A stretch of 64,000 nt of DNA from Chitinophagales bacterium (GTDB taxonomy: Bacteria; Bacteroidota; Bacteroidia; Chitinophagales; Chitinophagaceae), in assembly GCA_017303835.1 (NCBI GenBank), contig JAFLBI010000001.1:186001-250000 (forward strand). Direction: 5' to 3'. The notes below the pieces were generated by a model. The model saw only the letters and a list, made by a program, of their open reading frames with translations. It ran no database searches and had not been told where the DNA came from. The translations under genes and the position numbers were made by a program. This document shows positions 33,841-41,084 of the stretch, in pieces. Each line of letters starts with the position of its first letter. The stretch's first letter is position 1.

Positions 33841-36438
33841 ATGAATTTAAATAACTATACGATTAAAGCCCAGGAACTGATTCAGCAGAGTCAGCAACTC
33901 GCATTTACAGCCGGTAATCCCAATATTGAAACAGAGCACTTGCTAAAAGCTTTGTTGGAGCAGGACGATAGCCCTGTGGATTTTTTATTGAAGAAAAGTA
34001 ATGTTACCCTCAACTTATTGGAAGGGAAACTTGAAGAAGCTTTAAGCCGTTTGCCTAAAGCACAGGGTACAGAACCTGCACAATCCATTAGCCGTGATTT
34101 GAACAATGCTTTGCTACGTACTGCAAATGTGCTGAAGACATTTGGTGATGAATTTGTTACGCCGGAACATTTGTTGCTAACCTTATTACAAGGTAGTGAT
34201 AACACTGCGCGACTGCTTAAAGAAGCTGGCTTGACAGAGAAAGTGTTGATTGCAGCTATTAAGGATTTGCGTAAAGGTGAAAAAGTAACTTCTCAGACCC
34301 AGTCGCAGGAATACAATGCTTTAAATAAGTATGCCAAAAACCTCAATGAACTGGCACGTCAGGGAAAATTAGATCCGGTGATAGGACGTGATGAAGAGAT
34401 TCGAAGAACACTACACATACTCACCAGAAGATCTAAAAACAATCCAATCCTGGTTGGTGAACCAGGTGTTGGTAAGACAGCTATTGCAGAAGGATTGGCC
34501 ATGCGAATCGTTAATGGTGATGTGCCAGAGAATCTGAAAAGCAAGATCATATATGCATTGGATATGGGCCAGCTGATTGCCGGTGCCAAATACAAGGGCG
34601 AGTTTGAAGAGCGTTTGAAAGCAGTGGTGAAGGAAGTGAGTACTAGTGATGGTGAGATCATCTTGTTTATAGATGAAATCCATACATTGGTTGGCGCCGG
34701 TGGTGGTGAGGGTGCGATGGATGCGGCCAATATTTTAAAGCCGGCTTTGGCAAGAGGTGAATTACGTGCCGTGGGTGCAACAACTTTGAATGAGTATCAG
34801 AAATATTTTGAAAAGGATAAGGCTTTGGAGCGCCGTTTCCAGAAAGTGATGATTCAAGAGCCAAGCGTAGAAGATGCGATTTCGATTCTACGTGGTTTGA
34901 AGGATCGTTACGAAACGCATCACCATGTGCGCATTAAAGATGAAGCGATTATTGCAGCAGTAGAATTATCCAACAGATATATTTCAGATCGCTTTCTTCC
35001 TGATAAAGCTATTGATCTGATCGACGAAAGTGCTGCCAAACTTCGTTTGGAAATGAATTCTATGCCTGAGGAGCTGGATACCTTGGAAAGACAGATTCGT
35101 CAATTGGAAATCGAGCGTGAAGCCATTCGTAGAGAAAATGATGAAGAGAAATTAAAAGAGCTGAGTACAGAAATCGCTAATCTGGTAGTGGAAAGAGATA
35201 CGTTGAAAGCCAAATGGCAATCAGAAAAAGGATTGGTAGATCAGGTACAGCAAACCAAGGAGCAAATTGAGCAACTGAAATTTCAGGCTGAGCAGGCAGA
35301 GCGTAACGGCGATTATGGTAAAGTGGCAGAGATTCGCTATGGTAAGATCAAGGAAACTGAACATCGTATTCAAGAGCTAACAGCCCAGTTGGCTGAAACT
35401 GCAGAGAAGCGGCTGATGAAAGAAGAAGTTGACGCAGAAGATATTGCAGAAGCAATTAGTAAATCAACAGGTATTCCTGTAGGAAAGATGCTGCAAAGTG
35501 AAAAAGAAAAGCTGCTGCATTTGGAAGATGAGTTGCATCAGCGTGTGGTTGGCCAAGAAGAAGCCATCACAGCTGTGGCTGATGCCATCAGAAGAAGCAG
35601 GGCTGGTTTGAGTGATCCGCGCAAACCGATTGGGTCTTTCATTTTCTTGGGTACAACGGGTGTGGGTAAAACTGAATTGGCCAAGGCTTTGGCTGCTTAC
35701 TTGTTTGACGATGAGTCAATGATGACTCGAATAGATATGAGTGAATATCAAGAAAAGCATACGGTGAGCAGATTGGTAGGTGCGCCTCCGGGATATGTGG
35801 GATATGATGAAGGTGGTCAGCTGACTGAGGCAGTGCGCAGAAAACCTTATAGCGTGGTACTGCTAGATGAAATTGAGAAAGCCCATCCGGATGTATGGAA
35901 TGTTTTGTTGCAGGTATTAGATGATGGTCGCCTAACTGATAACAAAGGCCGTGTGGTGAACTTTAAGAATACCATTATTATCATGACCAGCAATATTGGT
36001 GCGCATTTAATTCAGGAAGCTTTTGATGGGGTGAATGAGGACAATTTGCTGATTGCTACTGATAAGGCAAAGACAGAAGTGATGTTATTGCTAAAGCAGA
36101 CCATTCGTCCCGAATTCTTGAACAGGGTGGATGAGGTGATTATGTTTAGTCCGCTACTGCGTAAAGAAATCAAAGGCATTATTCGAATTCAGCTCAATCA
36201 GTTACAACAGTTGGTGGCGGATAATGGAATTGAATTGCGATTTAGCGATTATCTGCTCGATTTTCTCGCTGAAAATGGATTTGATCCGCAATACGGTGCA
36301 AGGCCTTTAAAGCGACTGATTCAGAAAGAAATTGTAAATACATTGAGTAAGCGCATTCTCGCCGGAGATATTGACAAAGCAAAACCTGTTTTAGTAGATG
36401 TATTTGATGGAGTTGTTGTCTTTCGAAATGATGCGTAA
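33841..36438 (+). CDS. clpB: ATP-dependent disaggregase ClpB
   Basis: An 865-residue Hsp100 chaperone. It has an N-terminal Clp repeat domain (1-145), NBD1 with Walker A GEPGVGKT (206-213), a long middle coiled coil (about 405-525), NBD2 with Walker A GTTGVGKT (604-611), sensor and arginine-finger regions, and a C-terminal D2-small domain. The middle domain and absence of a ClpP-loop motif set it apart from ClpA/ClpC. It works with DnaK to dissolve protein aggregates. The 191 bases upstream contain no recognisable CIRCE element. Confidence 0.96.
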   Translation: MNLNNYTIKAQELIQQSQQLAFTAGNPNIETEHLLKALLEQDDSPVDFLLKKSNVTLNLLEGKLEEALSRLPKAQGTEPAQSISRDLNNALLRTANVLKTFGDEFVTPEHLLLTLLQGSDNTARLLKEAGLTEKVLIAAIKDLRKGEKVTSQTQSQEYNALNKYAKNLNELARQGKLDPVIGRDEEIRRTLHILTRRSKNNPILVGEPGVGKTAIAEGLAMRIVNGDVPENLKSKIIYALDMGQLIAGAKYKGEFEERLKAVVKEVSTSDGEIILFIDEIHTLVGAGGGEGAMDAANILKPALARGELRAVGATTLNEYQKYFEKDKALERRFQKVMIQEPSVEDAISILRGLKDRYETHHHVRIKDEAIIAAVELSNRYISDRFLPDKAIDLIDESAAKLRLEMNSMPEELDTLERQIRQLEIEREAIRRENDEEKLKELSTEIANLVVERDTLKAKWQSEKGLVDQVQQTKEQIEQLKFQAEQAERNGDYGKVAEIRYGKIKETEHRIQELTAQLAETAEKRLMKEEVDAEDIAEAISKSTGIPVGKMLQSEKEKLLHLEDELHQRVVGQEEAITAVADAIRRSRAGLSDPRKPIGSFIFLGTTGVGKTELAKALAAYLFDDESMMTRIDMSEYQEKHTVSRLVGAPPGYVGYDEGGQLTEAVRRKPYSVVLLDEIEKAHPDVWNVLLQVLDDGRLTDNKGRVVNFKNTIIIMTSNIGAHLIQEAFDGVNEDNLLIATDKAKTEVMLLLKQTIRPEFLNRVDEVIMFSPLLRKEIKGIIRIQLNQLQQLVADNGIELRFSDYLLDFLAENGFDPQYGARPLKRLIQKEIVNTLSKRILAGDIDKAKPVLVDVFDGVVVFRNDA

Positions 36439-36456
36439 GTAAATAAACATAAACTA

Positions 36457-36490
36457 AATAATCCCTGCAGTAATGCGGGGATTATTCTTT
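36457..36490. terminator. Bidirectional terminator between clpB and the SET gene
   Basis: The stem AATAATCCC(T)GCA / TGC(G)GGGATTATT closes a GTAA loop and runs into TCTTT on the plus strand and AAAT-rich sequence on the other. The right arm overlaps the last codons of the SET gene. Confidence 0.75.
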
Positions 36491-36889
36491 ACTGTCTACA
36501 ATCGTTCCGTAATCAATCAATAATTCTGTTCCAGCAGGAATATCTACCAGTGCTTCAAAATAATCGCCATCATCAATAGAACGTATATTGGGCGTTTCAC
36601 TGTGGTTCAGGTAAAGCGCAATATCCATTGTATCGAATCCTTCATCAGGCACAAAATAGCCAGTTTCGTCATAGAGGCAGAAGTTTTCTATCAATGCCCG
36701 GCTATGTTCAGGTAGTGCATCCACTTCAGCATAGGACAAATGCGTAAAACGATTATGTGGTGGAGAGAAAATGTTCCTCGTGCCTTTTGGAATATCCCTG
36801 ATAGCAAAAACACCGATACCATGCAGGGGGGATGCTTGTAGCTTAACATAGGTGCGTTCCTGTAGTTGTTGAATTAGCCTTTGCTTCAT
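36482..36889 (-). CDS. SET domain protein (putative lysine methyltransferase)
   Basis: A 135-residue protein made of one SET domain and little else. The marks are the N-terminal GIGVFAIRDIPKGT (GxGxFA..dI..G), the SAM-binding LNHSETPNI (NHS..PN) and the C-terminal LLIDYG (ELT.DYG). SET enzymes methylate protein lysines, mostly in eukaryotes; bacterial copies are scattered and often acquired. The protein target is unknown, and the usual post-SET cysteines are absent. It is convergent with clpB. Confidence 0.88.
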   Translation of the reverse strand: MKQRLIQQLQERTYVKLQASPLHGIGVFAIRDIPKGTRNIFSPPHNRFTHLSYAEVDALPEHSRALIENFCLYDETGYFVPDEGFDTMDIALYLNHSETPNIRSIDDGDYFEALVDIPAGTELLIDYGTIVDSKE

Positions 36890-37024
36890 TTAAAACAAAG
36901 TAGAGAATATTTGGGAAAAGCAGGCATTAGCCCATGATAAAAATCATATTTCCGTGTAACTGCCATCACAGTTGTTTTCTCTGTTCTGTTAGAATTTTGG
37001 GTTGTCAATCAAACACTACAACCA

Positions 37025-38260
37025 TTGAAACGTTTGCTCATACTGGGTGCAGGTACAGCAGGTACCATGATGGCCAATCACCTGAATCATGAATTAGACA
37101 GAGAGGAATGGGAAATTGATATTATTGATGAACGTCAGGAACACCATTACCAGCCCGGTTATTTGTTTTTACCCTTCGATATCTATGAACCTGAAGATAT
37201 TATTAAGCCTATCAAGGACTTTATTCCCAAAGGTGTAAGTCTGATCAATGATGCTATTGATCGCATCGTGCCAGAAGAGAATCTGGTGAAAATGGTCAAT
37301 GGCGATCAGTTGCATTATGATGTATTGATCATTGCAACTGGTGCCAAGATTGCACCTGAAGAGATCAGTGGTATGAAGGGTGAAGGCTGGCAGAAAGATG
37401 TGTTTGATTTTTACACTTTTGAAGGTTCACTTGCATTAAGAAATAAACTCCGCACATGGGAAGGTGGCAAACTGGTAGTACATATTACCGAAATGCCAAT
37501 CAAATGTCCGGTAGCACCACTGGAGTTTGCATTCTTGTCTGATTCTTATTTTATCAATAAGAAGATGCGTGATAAAGTGGAGATTACCTATGTTACCCCA
37601 TTGGGTGGCGCATTTACCAAGCCTAAGGCAACAGATCGTTTACAGCATTTGCTGGATGAAAAGAATATCCATATTGTCAGTGATTTTGCAATCGAGAGCG
37701 TAGATAACGATGCGAAAGTGATTCGCGACTATGGTGGCAAGGAAGTGCCCTTTGACTTATTAGTAACTGTACCAACCAATAAAGGTGATGCGGTGATGGA
37801 ACGTTCTGGCCTGGGTGATGATTTGAATTTCGTACCTACCAATAAGGCCACATTGCAATCCAAAAACTGGCAGAATATTTATGTCATTGGCGATGCTTCT
37901 AATATTCCTGCATCTAAAGCAGGATCAGTTGCACACTTTGAGGCAGAAATTTTGACTGAGAATATCAAGCGTTATATCAAGGGAGAGCCGTTGAAAGAAG
38001 AGTTTGACGGACATGCTAATTGTTTCGTTGAGACTGGTCATGGTAAAGCCTTGCTGATAGATTTCAACTATACCCACGAACCCGTTGAAGGAACTTTCCC
38101 CTTCCCAGGTGTTGGTCCGCTGAGATTACTCAAGGAAAGCAGAATGAACCATATGGGTAAACTGGCTTTTCGTTGGATTTACTGGAATATGCTGCTAAAA
38201 GGCACACACATACCTTTTGTTTCTGCAACCATGCAGGAAGCAGGTAAAAATTTTGATTAA
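37025..38260 (+). CDS. Sulfide:quinone oxidoreductase-type FAD flavoprotein
   Basis: A 411-residue flavoprotein with an N-terminal FAD Rossmann fold (LLILGAGTAGTMMANHL) and a second dinucleotide fold with IYVIGDASNIPASKAG. Two cysteines sit where SQR has its redox pair: C161 (MPIKCPVAPLEF) and C333 (HANCFVETGHGK). A third, more N-terminal SQR cysteine is missing. It probably oxidises sulfide at the membrane and passes electrons to quinone. The start is a TTG at 37025, because the next Met lies past the GxGxxG motif. It heads a sulfur operon with dsrC/tusE and dsrE. Confidence 0.85.
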   Translation: MKRLLILGAGTAGTMMANHLNHELDREEWEIDIIDERQEHHYQPGYLFLPFDIYEPEDIIKPIKDFIPKGVSLINDAIDRIVPEENLVKMVNGDQLHYDVLIIATGAKIAPEEISGMKGEGWQKDVFDFYTFEGSLALRNKLRTWEGGKLVVHITEMPIKCPVAPLEFAFLSDSYFINKKMRDKVEITYVTPLGGAFTKPKATDRLQHLLDEKNIHIVSDFAIESVDNDAKVIRDYGGKEVPFDLLVTVPTNKGDAVMERSGLGDDLNFVPTNKATLQSKNWQNIYVIGDASNIPASKAGSVAHFEAEILTENIKRYIKGEPLKEEFDGHANCFVETGHGKALLIDFNYTHEPVEGTFPFPGVGPLRLLKESRMNHMGKLAFRWIYWNMLLKGTHIPFVSATMQEAGKNFD

Positions 38261-38279
38261 TCATTTAAAACACACATAT

Positions 38280-38588
38280 ATGGAAAAGCTACTCGCTGGC
38301 AATACCATTGCCGTAAATGAAGAAGGTTACTTAACCGATTTTAATCAGTGGAATAAAGAAGTTGGAACTGCTATTGCAGCTGAAGCAAATATTGATATGA
38401 CACCCAGACATTGGGAAGTGATTGACTATCTGCAAAAAGAATGGAAGAGCGAAGTGCCTCTAAGTATTCGTCGTATTGGTAAAAGTGGTGTTGTGGATAT
38501 CAAAGAGTTCTATGCGCTGTTCCCTGAAGGTCCGCTGAAAATCTCCAGCAAGATTGCAGGTATTCCTAAGCCCGCCAGCTGTATCTAA
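38280..38588 (+). CDS. TusE/DsrC family sulfur-carrier protein
   Basis: A 102-residue protein of the DsrC/TusE/DsvC family. The middle reads NQWNKEVGTAIAAEANIDMTPRHWEVIDYLQKEW (landmark) and the C-terminus is K-I-S-S-K-I-A-G-I-P-K-P-A-S-C-I. The penultimate cysteine that carries sulfur is present, but the second DsrC cysteine, eleven residues before it, is Ser. That pattern fits TusE or DsrC-like proteins rather than true DsrC. The ATG at 38280 (20 bases after the SQR stop) is preferred over an upstream start inside the SQR gene. Confidence 0.88.
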   Translation: MEKLLAGNTIAVNEEGYLTDFNQWNKEVGTAIAAEANIDMTPRHWEVIDYLQKEWKSEVPLSIRRIGKSGVVDIKEFYALFPEGPLKISSKIAGIPKPASCI

Positions 38589-38611
38589 TTAACAACCTTA
38601 AACTTGAAGTC

Positions 38612-39094
38612 ATGAGCGAGAATAAAGGCCAAATCAAAAAGATGATGATCATCTTATCAAAGGCCTCACTTGAAAACGTGTATGCAGCATTTGTTTTAGC
38701 TAATGGAGCCAGGATGGAAGGCATTCAGGCGGAAATATTCTTTACTTTCTTTGGTTTGGAAGCAATTCATAAGAACAAGTTGGAACATTTACATACTGCA
38801 ACAGTAGGTAATCCGGCCATGCATATTCCAACATTGATTGGTGGTTTGCCCGGTATGGAAGCTTTCGCTACCAGTATGATGAAGAAGGAAATGGAAAAAT
38901 TGGATATCCCTGGTGTTAAGGAGTTTCTGGAAATCATGAACGCATCTGGTGTGAAGCTGTGGGCCTGCAAATTGGCCATGGAAATGTTCCACTACAAGAA
39001 GGAGGATATGATTGAGGAGTTGGATGGTGTGCTTACTGTAGGCGATTTCTATAAGCAAGGTAGTGGTGAAGGCACACACATGCTGTTTATTTAA
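38612..39094 (+). CDS. DsrE/DsrF/DrsH-like family protein (DsrE2-type)
   Basis: A 160-residue protein of the DsrE family, with the start KKMMIILSKASLENVYAAFVLANGARMEGI and a conserved cysteine in SGVKLWACKLAMEMF. These proteins hand persulfide sulfur from one carrier to another. The fused SQR-TusE-DsrE order suggests sulfane sulfur made by the flavoprotein is passed to DsrE and TusE. It lies 23 bases after the tusE/dsrC gene and ends before a strong terminator. Confidence 0.85.
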   Translation: MSENKGQIKKMMIILSKASLENVYAAFVLANGARMEGIQAEIFFTFFGLEAIHKNKLEHLHTATVGNPAMHIPTLIGGLPGMEAFATSMMKKEMEKLDIPGVKEFLEIMNASGVKLWACKLAMEMFHYKKEDMIEELDGVLTVGDFYKQGSGEGTHMLFI

Positions 39095-39175
39095 TCGAAT
39101 GATTGCTTGCTATTTTATTATCCGGGTAAATGCCGGATGAATACCTGTGTGTTGTTTATGTGTGTTTGATTTGAC

Positions 39176-39202
39176 GGGGCCCGAAAGGGCCCTATTTTTT
39201 TT
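39176..39202 (+). terminator. Terminator of the sulfur operon
   Basis: A GC-only stem GGGCCC / GGGCCC with a GAAA tetraloop is followed by TATTTTTTTT, 82 bases past the dsrE stop codon. Confidence 0.93.
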
Positions 39203-39219
39203 CGTTATTATAAGGCAAT

Positions 39220-39247
39220 AAAAAAGCATATCACTAAGTGATATGCT
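39220..39247 (-). terminator. Terminator of the OsmC gene
   Basis: The palindrome AGCATATCACT / AGTGATATGCT at 39225-39247 is followed on the minus strand by a run of T (TTTTTTATT). It serves the OsmC-family gene. Confidence 0.85.
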
Positions 39248-39268
39248 GTGTATACGCTTTTGTTTAGC

Positions 39269-39724
39269 TTACAAAATACCTGCAGTTTCTTCAGCTACAA
39301 TATGTGGTTGAAATACAATGGTTGCTTTCACAGAATTTGAGATTAAGCAAGCAGCTTCGGATTTTTGTAAAATACGTTCTGCTCTTTCCCTATTGGCACC
39401 TTCAGGTAAAACAAGGGTAGGACTAAGGGTTATTTCACTAATCATGAATTTGCCATCCACCTTTTCCAGTTTTCCGTTGGCGTAACTTTTAAAGGATATG
39501 AAATCCAGTTTGGAATTTTCTGCAATGGCTAAAAATGTAGTCATCAGACAGCTGTTTACTGCCGCAACCAATAGATGCTCAGGCGACCATTTGCCTGATA
39601 TGCCACCTGCAAATTCAGGCGGTGTTACTACTTCAATATTGCTGTCAAGTACACTGGATGAAAGAACGCCTCTTCTGCTGTCTTTCCATTCCACTGTGGT
39701 GTCGTAAAAATGTACAGGTTCCAT
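39269..39724 (-). CDS. OsmC family peroxiredoxin-like protein
   Basis: A 151-residue protein with the two cysteines that reduce organic hydroperoxides in the OsmC/Ohr fold: one in NSCLMTTFLAIAE, the other in AACLISNSVK. The N-terminal PPEFAGGISGKWSPEHLLVAAV corresponds to the arginine/glutamate loop region of the family (landmark). It is of the short OsmC-like type rather than a full Ohr. The peroxide substrate is unknown. A TAGTTTTG box lies 24 bases upstream. Confidence 0.88.
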   Translation of the reverse strand: MEPVHFYDTTVEWKDSRRGVLSSSVLDSNIEVVTPPEFAGGISGKWSPEHLLVAAVNSCLMTTFLAIAENSKLDFISFKSYANGKLEKVDGKFMISEITLSPTLVLPEGANRERAERILQKSEAACLISNSVKATIVFQPHIVAEETAGIL

Positions 39725-39748
39725 AACGGTTGTTTTAAATTAGATAAA

Positions 39749-39756
39749 CAAAACTA
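39749..39756 (-). promoter_or_regulatory. Promoter -7 box of the OsmC gene
   Basis: The minus strand reads TAGTTTTG (TAnnTTTG), 24 bases before the ATG. A -33 element at the normal spacing is not clear. Confidence 0.4.
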
Positions 39757-39814
39757 CCCGATACGAAAGCCTGTTACAGTAACCTTGGTTACACAGATTT
39801 ATGACTAAAATCAG

Positions 39815-41074
39815 TTAACGCATACAGGAGATAGCGGTCCCATCCCAACCGGGAAAGAGCATCTGTTGGTCCTTCTTTAAGCCAAGGTGTTTGTTGGCAA
39901 CCGCACTAAAGACAGCACGGAAATCTGTACTCACAGGCAAATCGCGACCATCTTCCAGTAAATCAGTACTCAAGCCCTTGATATTGTGGTAAACCTGGCC
40001 GCCTTGTACATCATTGCCCAAGACAAATAAACAGCTTGCTCTACCATGATCTGTACCGCCAGTTCCATTTTGCTTAACTGTTCTGCCAAACTCCGTCATC
40101 GTCATTAGGGTAACATCATCCTGATAAGCATCCATGTCTTTCCAGAATGCAGCAATACAATCGCTGAAGTCTTTCAGGTTTCTGGCAAATGCGCCATTAA
40201 GCGTACCTTGATTATAGTGCGTGTCCCAGCCGCCAGATTCGGCAAAGCCAATTTCCAGACCAACATCCATCTTGATCAGCATGGCAATTTGTTTCAATGA
40301 ATTACCAAGTGGTGAGTTGGGATAAACGGCGCCATTTGCCGGTTGATAATTTCTGATGAGCGAAGGATTGAGCATTTTCATCGCATCAAAACTCTCTTTA
40401 CCTGTACGGCTCAATAGTTCTGAAGAAGTATCATCGTACAACTGCTCGAATGATTGTGCAGCAGATTTTGCTCCAAGAGGATTGCCTCTCAATTGAATAG
40501 CAAATTCCTGCAGATTGCTGATGGCAATAGCATCATGATCACCATAAAAACTTCTGGGTAATGCGCTGGTTACACTCACAGCACGAAAAGGGGTACCCTC
40601 ATGCCCCAATAGGCCTACTGCTCTGTTCAGCCAGCCACTTGAAGTGCTTTTGCTGAAGGGTGTGCCACTCTCCATGTAATCTTGTGCATCAAAATGGCTG
40701 CGTGTACTGTTGGGACTGCCCACACCGTGTACGACAGCCATACGTTTCTCAGCAAAATAAGGTGCCAATGCTGCCATCGCAGGATGCAGTGAAAATTTTC
40801 CATCCAGATCTATGGCATTGCCTTCTGTTTGTGCCGGGCTCATAAAAAGAGTTGGCCTTGCTGCTTTTAATGCCGCATCTGTAAAGGGTGTTACAGCCAT
40901 TAATCCGTCCATGGCACCGCGCTGAAAAATACAAACCAATACTTTCTGCTTTTTATACGGCGTCCACAACTGTTGATTTCTTGCAGCGCGTGCAATAAAG
41001 GTGGGTACGCCACCCAAACCTGCTGCAAACAGCGCCATAGCGCCCGATTTCATGAAAGCTCTTCTTGTTGTCAT
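39815..41074 (-). CDS. DUF1501 family protein with Tat-type signal
   Basis: A 419-residue protein beginning TTRRAFMKSGAMALFAAGLGG, a twin-arginine signal followed by a hydrophobic stretch. The body has the DUF1501 marks FQRGAMDGL, VHGVGSPNSTRSHFDAQDYMESGT and EFGRT near the end, with a conserved GGWDTH. The fold is related to alkaline phosphatase/sulfatase superfamily hydrolases, and the substrate is unknown. The ATG at 41074 is preferred over 41113 because it starts the Tat signal. It is the second gene of a DUF1800-DUF1501 pair, ten bases from its partner. Confidence 0.85.
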   Translation of the reverse strand: MTTRRAFMKSGAMALFAAGLGGVPTFIARAARNQQLWTPYKKQKVLVCIFQRGAMDGLMAVTPFTDAALKAARPTLFMSPAQTEGNAIDLDGKFSLHPAMAALAPYFAEKRMAVVHGVGSPNSTRSHFDAQDYMESGTPFSKSTSSGWLNRAVGLLGHEGTPFRAVSVTSALPRSFYGDHDAIAISNLQEFAIQLRGNPLGAKSAAQSFEQLYDDTSSELLSRTGKESFDAMKMLNPSLIRNYQPANGAVYPNSPLGNSLKQIAMLIKMDVGLEIGFAESGGWDTHYNQGTLNGAFARNLKDFSDCIAAFWKDMDAYQDDVTLMTMTEFGRTVKQNGTGGTDHGRASCLFVLGNDVQGGQVYHNIKGLSTDLLEDGRDLPVSTDFRAVFSAVANKHLGLKKDQQMLFPGWDGTAISCMR

Positions 41075-41084
41075 ATTGATTATT

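Noticed and set aside
39118-39138. Small hairpin ATCCGGGTAAATGCCGGAT after dsrE
   Set aside because: The stem is short and no T tract follows; the GGGCCC hairpin at 39176-39202 is the better terminator.
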